Origin: an uncultured Paracoccaceae bacterium
GTDB taxonomy: Bacteria > Pseudomonadota > Alphaproteobacteria > Rhodobacterales > Rhodobacteraceae
Reading direction: 5' to 3'
DNA: 56,990 nucleotides
NCBI GenBank assembly: GCA_913062865.1
Contig: CAJXWO010000012.1
Span: forward strand, 1 to 56,990
The notes below the pieces were generated by a model that made no database searches, was not told where the DNA came from, and saw only the letters and a list, made by a program, of their open reading frames with translations. This document shows, one piece after another, positions 42,276-51,919 of the stretch (position 1 is the first letter of the stretch; each line of letters starts with the position of its first letter). The translations under genes and the position numbers were made by a program.

Positions 42276-45200
42276 ATGCCGCGCGACAGCCAGATGACGC
42301 AGCGTTCCGCGATCGACGACGCAACCTATGCCGACGAACGGGCCGTTCTCGACCGGTTGCGGCAAGAGGCGGCGCTGGATACGGCAGCCCGCGCCCGCAT
42401 CACCACGCGCGCCACAGGTCTGGTGCGCGAAATCCGCGAGGGTGCGCGCCCGGGCCTGATGGAAGTCTTCCTGGCCGAGTATGGCCTGTCCACCGACGAG
42501 GGCATCGCGCTCATGTGTCTGGCCGAGGCGCTGTTGCGCGTACCCGATGCCGACACGATCGACGCGCTGATCGAGGACAAGATCGCGCCGTCGGATTGGG
42601 GCCGGCATGCGGGCCATTCCACCTCGCCGCTGGTCAACGCCTCGACATGGGCCCTGATGCTGACGGGCCGCGTGCTGAAAGAGGAAAGCCCCGGCCCCGT
42701 GGGCCACCTTCAGGCCGCGATCCGGCGTCTGGGCGAGCCGGTGATCCGCACCGCCGTGGGCCGCGCGATGAAGGAAATGGGCCGTCAATTCGTGCTGGGC
42801 GAAGACATCGCCGCCGCAATGAAGCGCGCGGCCGGCATGGAGGCCAAGGGCTACAGCTACTCCTACGACATGCTGGGCGAGGCTGCGCGCACCGAGGCCG
42901 ACGCGCTGCGCTATTACGCGGCCTACGAGGACGCCATCGCCGCCATCGCAACGGCCGCAACCAAGGGCGATATCCGCGACAATCCCGGCATCTCGGTCAA
43001 GCTCTCGGCCCTCTACCCCCGCTACGAGGTCGCCCAGCGCGACGCGGTGATGGAGGTGCTGGTGCAGCGCCTCGCCGCACTCGCAGAACAGGCCGCCCGT
43101 GCCAATATGGGCCTCAACATCGACGCCGAAGAGGCCGACCGCCTGTCGCTGTCGCTCGACGTGATCGAGGCCGCGGTGAACCGTGCCGATCTGGGCGATT
43201 GGAACGGCTTTGGCGTGGTGGTGCAGGCCTATGGCCAGCGCGCGGGCCTTGTCCTTGACTGGCTCTATGACCTCGCGGGGCGCGCGGGCCGCCGCTTCAT
43301 GGTCCGGCTCGTGAAGGGTGCCTATTGGGACACCGAGATCAAGCGCGCCCAGGTCGAGGGCGTGGACGGCTTTCCGGTCTTCACCTCCAAGGCCGCGACC
43401 GATGTCAGCTACATCGCCAATGCCCGCAAGTTGCTCGGCATGACCGACCGGATCTACCCGCAATTCGCCACGCACAACGCCCACACCGTCGCCGCGATCC
43501 TGGAAATGGCCGAGGACCGTGCCGCCTTTGAATTCCAGCGCCTGCACGGCATGGGCGAGGCCCTGCATGACATCGTGCTGAAATCCGAGCGTACCCGCTG
43601 CCGCATCTATGCCCCCGTTGGCGCCCATCGCGATCTCTTGGCATATCTGGTGCGGCGGCTTCTGGAGAACGGCGCGAACTCGTCCTTCGTCAACCAGATC
43701 GTCGACGAGGATGTGCCGCCCGAAGAGGTCGCAAGCGACCCGTTCGACCGGCTGGACGAGGGCCGGACCATCCCGACCGGACCGGAGCTTTTCCAGCCCG
43801 AGCGCGTGAATTCCAAAGGCTTCGACCTGACCCACCAGCCCACGCTCGACCGGATCGAGGCTGCCCGCGCGCCTTTCGCCGGGCTGGGGTGGACCGCCGC
43901 GCCGCTCATCGCCGGGGACGCCGAGCCCGAGACCCCGACCCCCGCAACGAACCCCGCGCGTCCCGAGGATTGCCCCGGCACTGTCGCCACGGCCAGCCGG
44001 GCAGATATCGACACCGCGCTTTCCGCCGCCGAGCCCTGGGACATGCCCGCTGCCGAACGCGCCGCGATCCTGAACCGCGCCGCGGACCTTTACGAAGACC
44101 ATTTCGGTGAGTTCTTCGCACTGGTCGCCCGCGAGGCCGGGAAATCCCTGCCCGATGCGGTGGCCGAACTGCGCGAGGCGGTGGATTTCCTGCGCTACTA
44201 CGCCGCCAACGCGCCCGACGCCGCGCCGCTGGGCACGGTCGCCTGCATCTCGCCCTGGAACTTCCCGCTGGCCATTTTCACAGGCCAGGTCTCGGCCGCG
44301 CTGGCGGCGGGCAACGCCGTGCTGGCCAAACCGGCCGAGCAATCGCCGCTCATCGCCCATCGCGCGGTCCAGCTGCTGCACGAGGCCGGGGTGCCCCGAA
44401 CCGCGCTGCAACTGCTGCCCGGCGCGGGCGATGTGGGTGCGGCGCTGACCTCGGATGCCCGGGTCGACGGCGTGGCCTTCACCGGCTCGACCGAGACCGC
44501 CCGCACGATCCGCCGCGCCATGGCCGACCACCTTGCCGCCGGCGCGCCGCTGATCGCCGAAACCGGCGGGCTCAACGCGATGATCGTGGACAGCACCGCC
44601 CTGCCCGAACAGGCGGTCATGGCCATCATCGAAAGCGCGTTCCAATCGGCGGGCCAGCGCTGTTCGGCGCTGCGCTGCCTCTATGTGCAGAAAGACATCG
44701 CCGAGAGCTTCACCAAGATGCTCACCGGCGCCATGGACGCGCTCCGCCTGGGCGATCCCTGGCAGCTGTCGACCGATGTGGGCCCGGTGATCGACGCAGA
44801 GGCGCAAGAGGATATCGCAGCCTACATCGCCGCCGCCCGGGTCGAGGGCCGCGTGCTTCACGCGCTTGACGCGCCAAAGGGCGGCACGTTCATTCCGCCC
44901 ACGCTGATCCGCGTCGGCGGGATCGAGGACATGCCGCACGAAATCTTCGGGCCGGTTCTGCACATCGCCACCTTCAAGGCCGATCGGATCGACCAGGTGA
45001 TCGACCGGATCAACGGCACCGGGTATGGCCTGACCTTTGGTCTGCAGACCCGGATCGACGACCGGGTGCAGCACATCGCCGACCGGGTCCATGCGGGCAA
45101 TATCTACGTCAACCGCAACCAGATCGGCGCGATCGTCGGCTCTCAGCCCTTCGGCGGCGAGGGTCTGTCGGGCACAGGCCCCAAGGCGGGCGGTCCGCAT

Positions 45201-45713
45201 TACCTGCCCCGCTTCACCCGCGCGTCCGCGGTGACTGCGAAGAGCGCAAGCGATGAGCAGCCCCCCGCCGTCACGGCCGCCGAGGCCCAGGCCGCCATCG
45301 ACACGGCCCCGCAAGGCGCACCGCAAAGCGACACGCTCCTCCCCGGCCCGACGGGCGAGCTGAACCGTCTCTTCACCCGCGCCCGCCCGCCGCTTCTGTG
45401 CCTCGGACCCGGGCCCGCAGCGGCCAACGCGCAGGCCGAGGCCATCTGCGCCCTCGGCGGCCGCGCCGCCATCATCGACGGAGCCCTGCCGCCCGAGGCG
45501 CTGGAGCGGCTCACGGGCTTCTCCGGCGTGCTGTGGTGGGGCGATGCCGACACCGCGCGCGCCTATGCGCAAGCGCTCGCCCGCCGCGACGGGCCGATCC
45601 TGCCACTGATCACCGGTCAGCCCGACACGGCCCATGCCCGGATCGAACGGCATCTGTGCGTGGATACCACGGCCGCCGGGGGGAATGCGGCGCTATTGGC
45701 CGGGAACGCTTGA
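42276..45713 (+). CDS. putA: PutA: proline dehydrogenase / glutamate-semialdehyde dehydrogenase
   Basis: An 1145-residue bifunctional enzyme that oxidises proline to glutamate. Proline dehydrogenase barrel at ~70-490 (MVRLVKGAYWDTEIKRAQVE, RIYAPVGAHRDLLAYLVRRL). Aldehyde dehydrogenase at ~520-1000 with Glu in IAETGGLNAMIVD and catalytic Cys in GQRCSALRCLYV. A further C-terminal domain (~1010-1145) follows. No N-terminal ribbon-helix-helix DNA-binding domain, so it is not self-regulating and relies on PutR. The ATG at 42276 has AAGGAGG at ideal spacing. Confidence 0.95.
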   Translation: MPRDSQMTQRSAIDDATYADERAVLDRLRQEAALDTAARARITTRATGLVREIREGARPGLMEVFLAEYGLSTDEGIALMCLAEALLRVPDADTIDALIEDKIAPSDWGRHAGHSTSPLVNASTWALMLTGRVLKEESPGPVGHLQAAIRRLGEPVIRTAVGRAMKEMGRQFVLGEDIAAAMKRAAGMEAKGYSYSYDMLGEAARTEADALRYYAAYEDAIAAIATAATKGDIRDNPGISVKLSALYPRYEVAQRDAVMEVLVQRLAALAEQAARANMGLNIDAEEADRLSLSLDVIEAAVNRADLGDWNGFGVVVQAYGQRAGLVLDWLYDLAGRAGRRFMVRLVKGAYWDTEIKRAQVEGVDGFPVFTSKAATDVSYIANARKLLGMTDRIYPQFATHNAHTVAAILEMAEDRAAFEFQRLHGMGEALHDIVLKSERTRCRIYAPVGAHRDLLAYLVRRLLENGANSSFVNQIVDEDVPPEEVASDPFDRLDEGRTIPTGPELFQPERVNSKGFDLTHQPTLDRIEAARAPFAGLGWTAAPLIAGDAEPETPTPATNPARPEDCPGTVATASRADIDTALSAAEPWDMPAAERAAILNRAADLYEDHFGEFFALVAREAGKSLPDAVAELREAVDFLRYYAANAPDAAPLGTVACISPWNFPLAIFTGQVSAALAAGNAVLAKPAEQSPLIAHRAVQLLHEAGVPRTALQLLPGAGDVGAALTSDARVDGVAFTGSTETARTIRRAMADHLAAGAPLIAETGGLNAMIVDSTALPEQAVMAIIESAFQSAGQRCSALRCLYVQKDIAESFTKMLTGAMDALRLGDPWQLSTDVGPVIDAEAQEDIAAYIAAARVEGRVLHALDAPKGGTFIPPTLIRVGGIEDMPHEIFGPVLHIATFKADRIDQVIDRINGTGYGLTFGLQTRIDDRVQHIADRVHAGNIYVNRNQIGAIVGSQPFGGEGLSGTGPKAGGPHYLPRFTRASAVTAKSASDEQPPAVTAAEAQAAIDTAPQGAPQSDTLLPGPTGELNRLFTRARPPLLCLGPGPAAANAQAEAICALGGRAAIIDGALPPEALERLTGFSGVLWWGDADTARAYAQALARRDGPILPLITGQPDTAHARIERHLCVDTTAAGGNAALLAGNA

Positions 45714-45744
45714 CGGATGGGGGGCATGGGCACAGCTTAGGCGC

Positions 45745-46488
45745 ATGTTCCCGATCCGCGATCACAACCCGTCAGGGCGGACGCCCTATGTCACCTACGC
45801 CCTAATCGCGATCAACGTGGTCGTGTTCCTGGGTTATTGGGGACTTTTCAGCGACGCCCGCGCGCTCAACGCCTTTTTCATGGATTGGGCGCTGATCCCG
45901 GCCCTGGTGACCGATGGGGGCAGCCCCATGAGGCTGCTGACCTCCATGTTTCTTCATGGCGGGCTGATGCATCTGGGCGGCAACATGCTGTTTCTATGGA
46001 TCTTCGGCGACAATCTCGAAGACGAAATGGGCCATGGCGGGTTCCTGATGTTCTACCTGGCGTCGGGCATCGGCGCGGGGCTGATCCACGTGCTCTCGGC
46101 CCCCTATTCCGCTGTGCCCACCGTGGGCGCATCGGGGGCCATTGCGGGTGTGATGGGCGGGTATCTCCTGATGTTCCCCAAGGCGCGGGTCGATATTCTG
46201 ATCATCTTCATCATCTTCTTCCGCATCTTCACGATCCCCGCCTGGATCATGCTGGCGCTGTGGTTCGCGCTGCAGGTCGTCAACGGCTCTTACGCCGATC
46301 CGGATATGGGCGGCGTGGCCTATTGGGCCCATGCGGGCGGGTTCATCGTGGGGCTTGCGCTGACCGCGCCTGTGTGGATGCGCCGGGGCGGCCCGCGCTT
46401 CTGGGACAAGACGCAGGGCCATCCGCCCCATCCCGAGGCGCAGTATCGCTACGCCCGCACCAACGTCCCCACGGTGCGGCGCAGGTAA
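45745..46488 (+). CDS. Rhomboid-family intramembrane serine protease
   Basis: A 247-residue protein with six membrane helices. Catalytic Ser in TVGASGAIAGVMGGYLL, catalytic His in YWAHAGGFIVGLAL; additional family markers FLHGGLMHLGGNMLFLWIFG. It cleaves membrane proteins within helices; natural targets are unknown. It follows putA by 31 bases but is probably an independent gene. Confidence 0.9.
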   Translation: MFPIRDHNPSGRTPYVTYALIAINVVVFLGYWGLFSDARALNAFFMDWALIPALVTDGGSPMRLLTSMFLHGGLMHLGGNMLFLWIFGDNLEDEMGHGGFLMFYLASGIGAGLIHVLSAPYSAVPTVGASGAIAGVMGGYLLMFPKARVDILIIFIIFFRIFTIPAWIMLALWFALQVVNGSYADPDMGGVAYWAHAGGFIVGLALTAPVWMRRGGPRFWDKTQGHPPHPEAQYRYARTNVPTVRRR

Positions 46489-46536
46489 GCGGCCCGCGTC
46501 AAAAACCCCCTCGCAAGGCATAGGCGAATGCTGTAG

Positions 46537-46562
46537 AGAATAGTTTAACGCTAAACTATTCT
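46537..46562. promoter_or_regulatory. 26-base inverted repeat before the pdh operon
   Basis: Perfect 11-base arms AGAATAGTTTA and TAAACTATTCT around ACGC, ending 23 bases before the pdhA start and overlapping the likely promoter/leader. The arms are AT-rich in a GC-rich genome, which is typical of a repressor operator. The regulator is not encoded in this window as far as I can tell. Confidence 0.75.
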
Positions 46563-46585
46563 GGCAGCGACGGGGAGGCTCCGCC

Positions 46586-47596
46586 ATGGCCGCACGGAAA
46601 ACCACAAGGAAACCAAACGTTTCCGCCGACGAACTCAAACAGTATTACCGCGATATGCTGCTCATCCGGCGATTCGAGGAAAAGGCCGGCCAGCTTTATG
46701 GCATGGGTCTGATCGGCGGGTTCTGCCATCTCTATATCGGGCAGGAGGCGGTCGTCGTCGGGCTCGAGGCCGCGGCCGAAGAGGGCGACAAGCGCATCAC
46801 CACCTACCGCGATCACGGCCATATGCTGGCCTGCGGCATGGACCCCAACGGCGTCATGGCCGAGCTGACGGGCCGCGAAGGCGGCTATTCCCGCGGCAAG
46901 GGCGGGTCGATGCATATGTTTTCCAAGGAAAAGCATTTCTACGGCGGCCACGGCATCGTCGGTGCCAACGTGCCGCTGGGCGCGGGCCTCGCCTTCGCCG
47001 ACAAGTACCGCGAAACCGACCGCGTCACCTTCACCTATTTCGGCGACGGTGCCGCGAACCAGGGCCAGGTCTACGAGACCTTCAACATGGCCTCGCTCTG
47101 GGACTTGCCCGTGATCTTCGTGATCGAGAACAACATGTACGCCATGGGCACCGCGCAGAAACGCTCCACCTCGACCCCCGACATCTATACCCGGGGCGAG
47201 GCCTTCGGCATCCCCGGCGAGGCGGTCGATGGCATGGATGTGCTGGCAGTCAAGGCCGCCGGCGAAAAGGCCGTGGCCCACTGCCGGTCGGGCAAGGGGC
47301 CGTATATCCTCGAGATCAAGACCTACCGCTACCGCGGTCATTCCATGTCGGACCCGGCCAAGTACCGCACCCGCGAAGAGGTCCAGAAGATGCGCGAGGA
47401 ACGCGACGCCATCGAGCATGTGCGCGAGCTTCTCCTGTCCGGCGGGCACGCCAGCGAAGACGACCTCAAGGCCATCGACAAGGAAATCAAGGATGTCGTG
47501 AACGCCTCGGCCGAGTTCGCCAAGGAAAGCCCCGAGCCCGCACCCGAAGAGCTCTGGACCGATGTCTATGCCGATGTGGCACCGCAGAACGCCTGA
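46586..47596 (+). CDS. pdhA: Pyruvate dehydrogenase E1 alpha
   Basis: A 336-residue subunit. Thiamine-diphosphate motif [20 protein letters not shown]; phosphorylation-loop region [20 protein letters not shown]. It pairs with the E1 beta in the next gene to decarboxylate pyruvate and load acetyl groups on the lipoyl domains. GGGGAGG is the binding site. Confidence 0.96.
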   Translation: MAARKTTRKPNVSADELKQYYRDMLLIRRFEEKAGQLYGMGLIGGFCHLYIGQEAVVVGLEAAAEEGDKRITTYRDHGHMLACGMDPNGVMAELTGREGGYSRGKGGSMHMFSKEKHFYGGHGIVGANVPLGAGLAFADKYRETDRVTFTYFGDGAANQGQVYETFNMASLWDLPVIFVIENNMYAMGTAQKRSTSTPDIYTRGEAFGIPGEAVDGMDVLAVKAAGEKAVAHCRSGKGPYILEIKTYRYRGHSMSDPAKYRTREEVQKMREERDAIEHVRELLLSGGHASEDDLKAIDKEIKDVVNASAEFAKESPEPAPEELWTDVYADVAPQNA

Positions 47597-47610
47597 GGGA
47601 GAGTAAGACC

Positions 47611-48990
47611 ATGGCAACCGAGATTCTGATGCCCGCCCTCTCGCCCACGATGGAAGAGGGCACCCTGGCCAAATGGCTGGTCAAGGAAGGCGACACCGTC
47701 AGCGCCGGGGACATCCTGGCCGAGATTGAAACCGACAAGGCCACGATGGAGTTCGAGGCCGTCGACGAAGGCACCGTGGGCAAGATCCTCGTCACTGAGG
47801 GCTCCGAAGGGGTCAAGGTGAACACCCCCATCGCGGTCCTTCTGGAAGAAGGCGAAAGCGCCGACGATATCGACAGCGCCAAGTCCGCCGAGCCGCCCGT
47901 CGCCGCCGATCTCAAGGGCGAAGAGGGCCGCACGCCCCCTGCCCCCGCACAGGCCGCCGCACCCGTGTCAGAGACCCCGGTCGAACCCGAGGTGCCCGAG
48001 GGCACCGAGTTCCGCAAGCAGACCGTGCGCGAAGCGCTGCGCGACGCCATGGCCGAGGAAATGCGCAACGACGACACCGTGTTCCTGATGGGCGAGGAGG
48101 TAGCCGAGTACCAGGGCGCCTACAAGGTCAGTCAGGGCCTGCTCGATGAATTCGGCGGCAAGCGCGTGATCGACACCCCGATCACCGAACACGGCTTTGC
48201 CGGCATCGGCGTGGGCGCGGCCTTTGGCGGCCTGCGCCCCATCGTCGAATTCATGACCTGGAATTTCGCCATGCAGGCGATCGACCAGATCATCAACTCG
48301 GCTGCCAAGACGCTGTATATGTCCGGCGGCCAGATGGGCTGCCCCATCGTGTTCCGCGGGCCCAACGGCGCCGCCGCCCGCGTGGCCGCCCAGCACAGCC
48401 AGGACTATGCCGCCTGGTACGCGCAGATCCCCGGCCTCAAGGTCGTGCAGCCCTATTCGGCCGCCGATGCCAAGGGCTTGATGAAATCCGCGATCCGCGA
48501 CCCGAACCCGGTCGTGTTCCTGGAAAACGAGATCCTTTACGGCAAGTCCTTCGACGTGCCGGTCCTGGATGATTTCACCATCCCGCTGGGCAAGGCCAAG
48601 ATCTGGCGCGAAGGCACGGACGTGACGCTTGTCAGCTTCGGCATCGGCATGACTTACGCTCTGGAAGCTGCGGACAAGCTGGCCGAGGATGGCATCAGCG
48701 CCGAGGTCATCGACCTGCGCTGCCTGCGTCCGATGGACACCGACACAGTCGTGCGCTCGGTCATGAAGACCAACCGATGCGTCACCATCGAAGAAGGCTG
48801 GCCCGTGGCCTCCATCGGCAACCACATCTCGGCCGTGCTGATGCGCGACGCCTTCGATTATCTCGATGCGCCCGTGCTGAACTGCACCGGCAAGGACGTG
48901 CCGATGCCCTATGCCGCGAACCTGGAAAAGCTGGCGCTGGTGACCACCGACGAGGTGCTCGATGCCGTGCGCCAGGTCACCTACCGCTAA
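47611..48990 (+). CDS. pdhB: Pyruvate dehydrogenase E1 beta with N-terminal lipoyl domain
   Basis: A 459-residue fusion. Residues ~1-80 are a lipoyl domain with the lipoylated Lys in [20 protein letters not shown]. An Ala/Pro linker leads to the E1 beta fold from ~135 ([40 protein letters not shown]). The extra lipoyl domain is normal for alphaproteobacteria. Its lipoyl sequence is almost the same as that of pdhC (3 changes in ~88 residues). Confidence 0.96.
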   Translation: MATEILMPALSPTMEEGTLAKWLVKEGDTVSAGDILAEIETDKATMEFEAVDEGTVGKILVTEGSEGVKVNTPIAVLLEEGESADDIDSAKSAEPPVAADLKGEEGRTPPAPAQAAAPVSETPVEPEVPEGTEFRKQTVREALRDAMAEEMRNDDTVFLMGEEVAEYQGAYKVSQGLLDEFGGKRVIDTPITEHGFAGIGVGAAFGGLRPIVEFMTWNFAMQAIDQIINSAAKTLYMSGGQMGCPIVFRGPNGAAARVAAQHSQDYAAWYAQIPGLKVVQPYSAADAKGLMKSAIRDPNPVVFLENEILYGKSFDVPVLDDFTIPLGKAKIWREGTDVTLVSFGIGMTYALEAADKLAEDGISAEVIDLRCLRPMDTDTVVRSVMKTNRCVTIEEGWPVASIGNHISAVLMRDAFDYLDAPVLNCTGKDVPMPYAANLEKLALVTTDEVLDAVRQVTYR

Positions 48991-49002
48991 GGAGACGGAG
49001 CG

Positions 49003-50316
49003 ATGCCGACAGAAATCCTCATGCCCGCCCTGTCCCCCACGATGGAGGAAGGGACGCTGGCCAAATGGCTGGTGAAAGAAGGCGATACCGTCAGCGCCGG
49101 TGATCTGCTGGCCGAAATCGAGACCGACAAGGCCACCATGGAATTCGAAGCCGTGGACGAAGGCACCGTGGGCAAGATCCTCGTGGCCGAAGGCTCCGAA
49201 GGGGTCAAGGTGAACACGCCGATTGCCGTGCTTCTGGAAGAGGGCGAAAGCGCCGACGATATCGGCACCGGGTCGCCGGCCAAGGCCGATGACGCAGGCC
49301 AAAAGGCCGCGGAAGAGGCCCCCGCGCCCGCGCCGGAACAGGCCGCGACAGCGGCCACCCCGGCCCCGGCCGCACCGTCCGCGAGCGATGGCAGCCGCGT
49401 CTTCGCCTCGCCGCTCGCCCGCCGCATCGCCAAGGACAAGGGCCTCGCTCTGTCACAGATCAAGGGCTCCGGTCCCAAGGGCCGCATCGTCAAGGCGGAT
49501 GTGGAAAACGCGACAGCCCAACCCGCAGCGGCCCCGGCCCCCGCGGAAAAACCCGTAGCCGCCGCTGCACCGACACCAGCCGCTGGCCCCTCCGCCGACG
49601 CGGTCGCCAAGATGTACGAAGGCCGCGACTACACCGAGATGCCGCTCGACGGGATGCGCAAGACCATTGCCGCCCGCCTCACCGAGGCCAAGCAGCAGAT
49701 CCCGCATTTCTACCTGCGCCGCGATATCAAGCTCGACGCGCTCCTCAAATTCCGCAGCCAGCTAAACAAGCAGCTCGAACCCCGCGGTGTGAAACTGTCG
49801 GTCAACGACTTCATCATCAAGGCCTGCGCGCTGGCACTGCAATCCGTGCCCGACGCCAATGCCGTCTGGGCCGGGGACCGCATGCTGAAGCTCCGTCCGT
49901 CGGACGTGGCCGTGGCCGTCGCCATCGACGGCGGGCTCTTCACGCCTGTCCTCAAAGATGCCGAGATGAAGTCGCTCTCCGCCCTCTCGGCCGAGATGAA
50001 AGACCTCGCCACGCGCGCCCGCGACCGCAAGCTCGCACCCCATGAATACCAGGGCGGCAGCTTTGCCATCTCGAACCTCGGCATGTTCGGCATCGACAAT
50101 TTCGACGCGGTCATCAACCCGCCCCACGGCGCGATCCTCGCCGTCGGCGCAGGCGTCAAGAAGCCGATAGTGGGCGAAGACGGCGAGCTGACCACCGCCA
50201 CCGTCATGTCCGTGACTCTCTCGGTCGATCACCGGGTCATCGACGGCGCGCTCGGCGCAAACCTGCTCCAGGCCATCGTCGATAATCTGGAGAACCCGAT
50301 GGTGATGCTGGCCTGA
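49003..50316 (+). CDS. pdhC: Pyruvate dehydrogenase E2 (dihydrolipoyl acetyltransferase)
   Basis: A 437-residue core enzyme. One lipoyl domain (~1-80), linker, E1/E3-binding domain at ~130-165 ([37 protein letters not shown]), linker, and catalytic domain ending with the His-Asp acetyltransferase motif [16 protein letters not shown]. It is last in the operon; the E3 gene is not adjacent. An intrinsic terminator follows. Confidence 0.96.
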   Translation: MPTEILMPALSPTMEEGTLAKWLVKEGDTVSAGDLLAEIETDKATMEFEAVDEGTVGKILVAEGSEGVKVNTPIAVLLEEGESADDIGTGSPAKADDAGQKAAEEAPAPAPEQAATAATPAPAAPSASDGSRVFASPLARRIAKDKGLALSQIKGSGPKGRIVKADVENATAQPAAAPAPAEKPVAAAAPTPAAGPSADAVAKMYEGRDYTEMPLDGMRKTIAARLTEAKQQIPHFYLRRDIKLDALLKFRSQLNKQLEPRGVKLSVNDFIIKACALALQSVPDANAVWAGDRMLKLRPSDVAVAVAIDGGLFTPVLKDAEMKSLSALSAEMKDLATRARDRKLAPHEYQGGSFAISNLGMFGIDNFDAVINPPHGAILAVGAGVKKPIVGEDGELTTATVMSVTLSVDHRVIDGALGANLLQAIVDNLENPMVMLA

Positions 50317-50342
50317 GCGGTCATCGCATAGCCGGAACAAGA

Positions 50343-50375
50343 AAGGGGGCCACGCGGCCCCCTTCTTCATTTTTG
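50343..50375. terminator. Bidirectional terminator between pdhC and cysE
   Basis: Arms AAGGGGGCC and GGCCCCCTT with an ACGC loop, followed by CTTCATTTTT on the plus strand. It lies between the convergent pdhC and cysE stops (50316 and 50392). Confidence 0.82.
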
Positions 50376-50391
50376 TAACGATATTAAAAAT

Positions 50392-51201
50392 TTACGGCCC
50401 GGCCCGCAGGATCTGGTCCATCGTGATCGACGGTTGCGCACAGCCCGCCTCGCCCACGATTTTCGCAGGCACACCGGCCACGGTCGTGCAGGCCGGCACC
50501 TCGGACAGCACCACCGACCCCGCCGCGATTCGCGAGCAGTTGCCGACCTTGATATTGCCCAGCACCTTGGCGCCCGCGCCGATCAGAACACCGTCGCCGA
50601 TCTTCGGGTGGCGGTCCTCTTCTTCCTTCCCGGTCCCGCCCAGCGTCACCGAATGCAGCATCGAGACATTGTCGCCCACCACTGCCGTTTCCCCGATCAC
50701 GATGGAATGGGCATGGTCGATCATGATGCCCTTGCCGATGGTGGCCGCCGGGTGAATGTCCACGCCGAATTCTTCCGATACGCGCATCTGCAGGAAGTAC
50801 GACAGATCCTTGCGCCCCTCGCGCCAAAGCCAGTTGGCGACGCGATGGGCCTGGACCGCCTGGAACCCTTTGAAGAACAACAAGGGCTGAAGGAACCGGT
50901 TGCAGGCCGGGTCACGCTCGCAAACGGCCACGATATCCGCCCGCGCCGCCACCGACAGATGCGGATCCGCCGCATAGGCCTCGTCGCAGATTTCGCGCAA
51001 GAGTTGCTCGGACATCTCGCCAGAGGCAAGCTTCATCGAAATCCGGTAGCTCAGCGCCCGCTCGATGGTCGGATGGTGCAGGATCGTCGAGTGGATCAAG
51101 CCGCCCAGAAGCGGCTCGTCGATCACCGCCTGCTCGGCCTCATCCTCGATCCGGGCCCAGACCGGGTCCAGTTCGGCAATTTTCGCGCGTGTCTTTTCCA
51201 T
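50392..51201 (-). CDS. cysE: Serine O-acetyltransferase
   Basis: A 269-residue enzyme for the first step of cysteine synthesis from serine. N-terminal helical domain (LDPVWARIEDEAEQAVIDEP) and C-terminal left-handed hexapeptide beta-helix with GVDIHPAATIGKGIMIDHAH, containing the catalytic Asp/His. Full length; cysteine feedback inhibition acts at the C-terminal end. Confidence 0.95.
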   Translation of the reverse strand: MEKTRAKIAELDPVWARIEDEAEQAVIDEPLLGGLIHSTILHHPTIERALSYRISMKLASGEMSEQLLREICDEAYAADPHLSVAARADIVAVCERDPACNRFLQPLLFFKGFQAVQAHRVANWLWREGRKDLSYFLQMRVSEEFGVDIHPAATIGKGIMIDHAHSIVIGETAVVGDNVSMLHSVTLGGTGKEEEDRHPKIGDGVLIGAGAKVLGNIKVGNCSRIAAGSVVLSEVPACTTVAGVPAKIVGEAGCAQPSITMDQILRAGP

Positions 51202-51288
51202 GGTAGGCTCGCAATTCTAATCGCATAGACCCTACCAGATAGGCGGGGTGCGACAAAACGCAAAACCTTGAAGGGACCTATCACACCC

Positions 51289-51630
51289 ATGAATGGGGAC
51301 TTCGAGACCGCCCGCTACCGCGACCTGATCGCCGACCGGCTCGCCGCGCTCGACGCCGAAGACGCGCGCGGTCAGGCGGGCCAGTCCACGGTCGCGCTCG
51401 ACCAGCAGGCCATGGGTCGCCTCTCGCGGCAGGACGCGCTGCTCAACCAATCGATGGCCAAGGCCACCCAGGCCCGCCGAGACGCCCAGCGCCGCGCGCT
51501 GCACGCCGCCCTGGCCCGGATCGACGCGGGCGATTTCGGCTATTGCGCCGACTGCGGCGACCCCATCGCACCCAAGCGGCTAGAGCTCGACCCCACCCAT
51601 ACCCGCTGCATCGGCTGCGCCTCGGGCTGA
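51289..51630 (+). CDS. DksA/TraR-family C4 zinc-finger protein
   Basis: A 113-residue protein. N-terminal helical part (NGDFETARYRDLIADRLAAL), then zinc finger CADC-(17 residues)-CIGC. Same class as 5792-6109 but different in sequence, so they are separate paralogues. The ATG at 51289 is preferred; AAGGGA is about 12 bases upstream, longer than usual. Its last ~91 bases overlap the 3' end of the convergent trailing GTA gene. Confidence 0.8.
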   Translation: MNGDFETARYRDLIADRLAALDAEDARGQAGQSTVALDQQAMGRLSRQDALLNQSMAKATQARRDAQRRALHAALARIDAGDFGYCADCGDPIAPKRLELDPTHTRCIGCASG

Positions 51631-51917
51631 TCCGCACGCGCACGCCACGCCGTCAGTCGCGCAAAGACAAGCTCCAGGCAGCTGCAATAGGCCCGGTCCT
51701 CAAGGCCCGGCTCCGGCGACAAGCGCCGCGTGCGCGCCACATCCGACAACGTGCCCCGTCCCCAGATCGGATGCGCGCGGCCCAGCCGACGCGCATAACG
51801 ATCCGCGGAATGCGCCTGCATCAGCATCCGGTCCATCGCCCTTGCCCGCTCTGCCTCGGGCAGCGTCAGCAGACACCGCGCTGCGCTCACCACGTCGCCA
51901 TGGGTCACCGCCCGCAT
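51540..51917 (-). CDS. Conserved gene trailing the GTA cluster (DUF7742-like)
   Basis: A 125-residue protein. The first ~95 residues have the conserved look of a short helical protein found after the GTA genes in Rhodobacterales (HGDVVSAARCLLTLPEAERA, ADRYARRLGRAHPIWGRGTL, CSCLELVFARLTAWRARA). The last ~30 residues are read through the dksA-like gene and look unnatural. It begins two bases after the stop of g15, so it belongs to the GTA transcript. Function unknown. Confidence 0.6.
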   Translation of the reverse strand: MRAVTHGDVVSAARCLLTLPEAERARAMDRMLMQAHSADRYARRLGRAHPIWGRGTLSDVARTRRLSPEPGLEDRAYCSCLELVFARLTAWRARADQPEAQPMQRVWVGSSSSRLGAMGSPQSAQ

Positions 51918-51919
51918 GG

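Noticed and set aside
42228..45653. Long minus-strand open frame opposite putA
   Set aside because: Composition is typical of a shadow frame, while PutA shows all catalytic motifs on the plus strand.
47968..49302. Minus-strand open frame across pdhB and pdhC
   Set aside because: Spans two confirmed genes and an intergenic gap, with His/Gly/Val-rich noise sequence.
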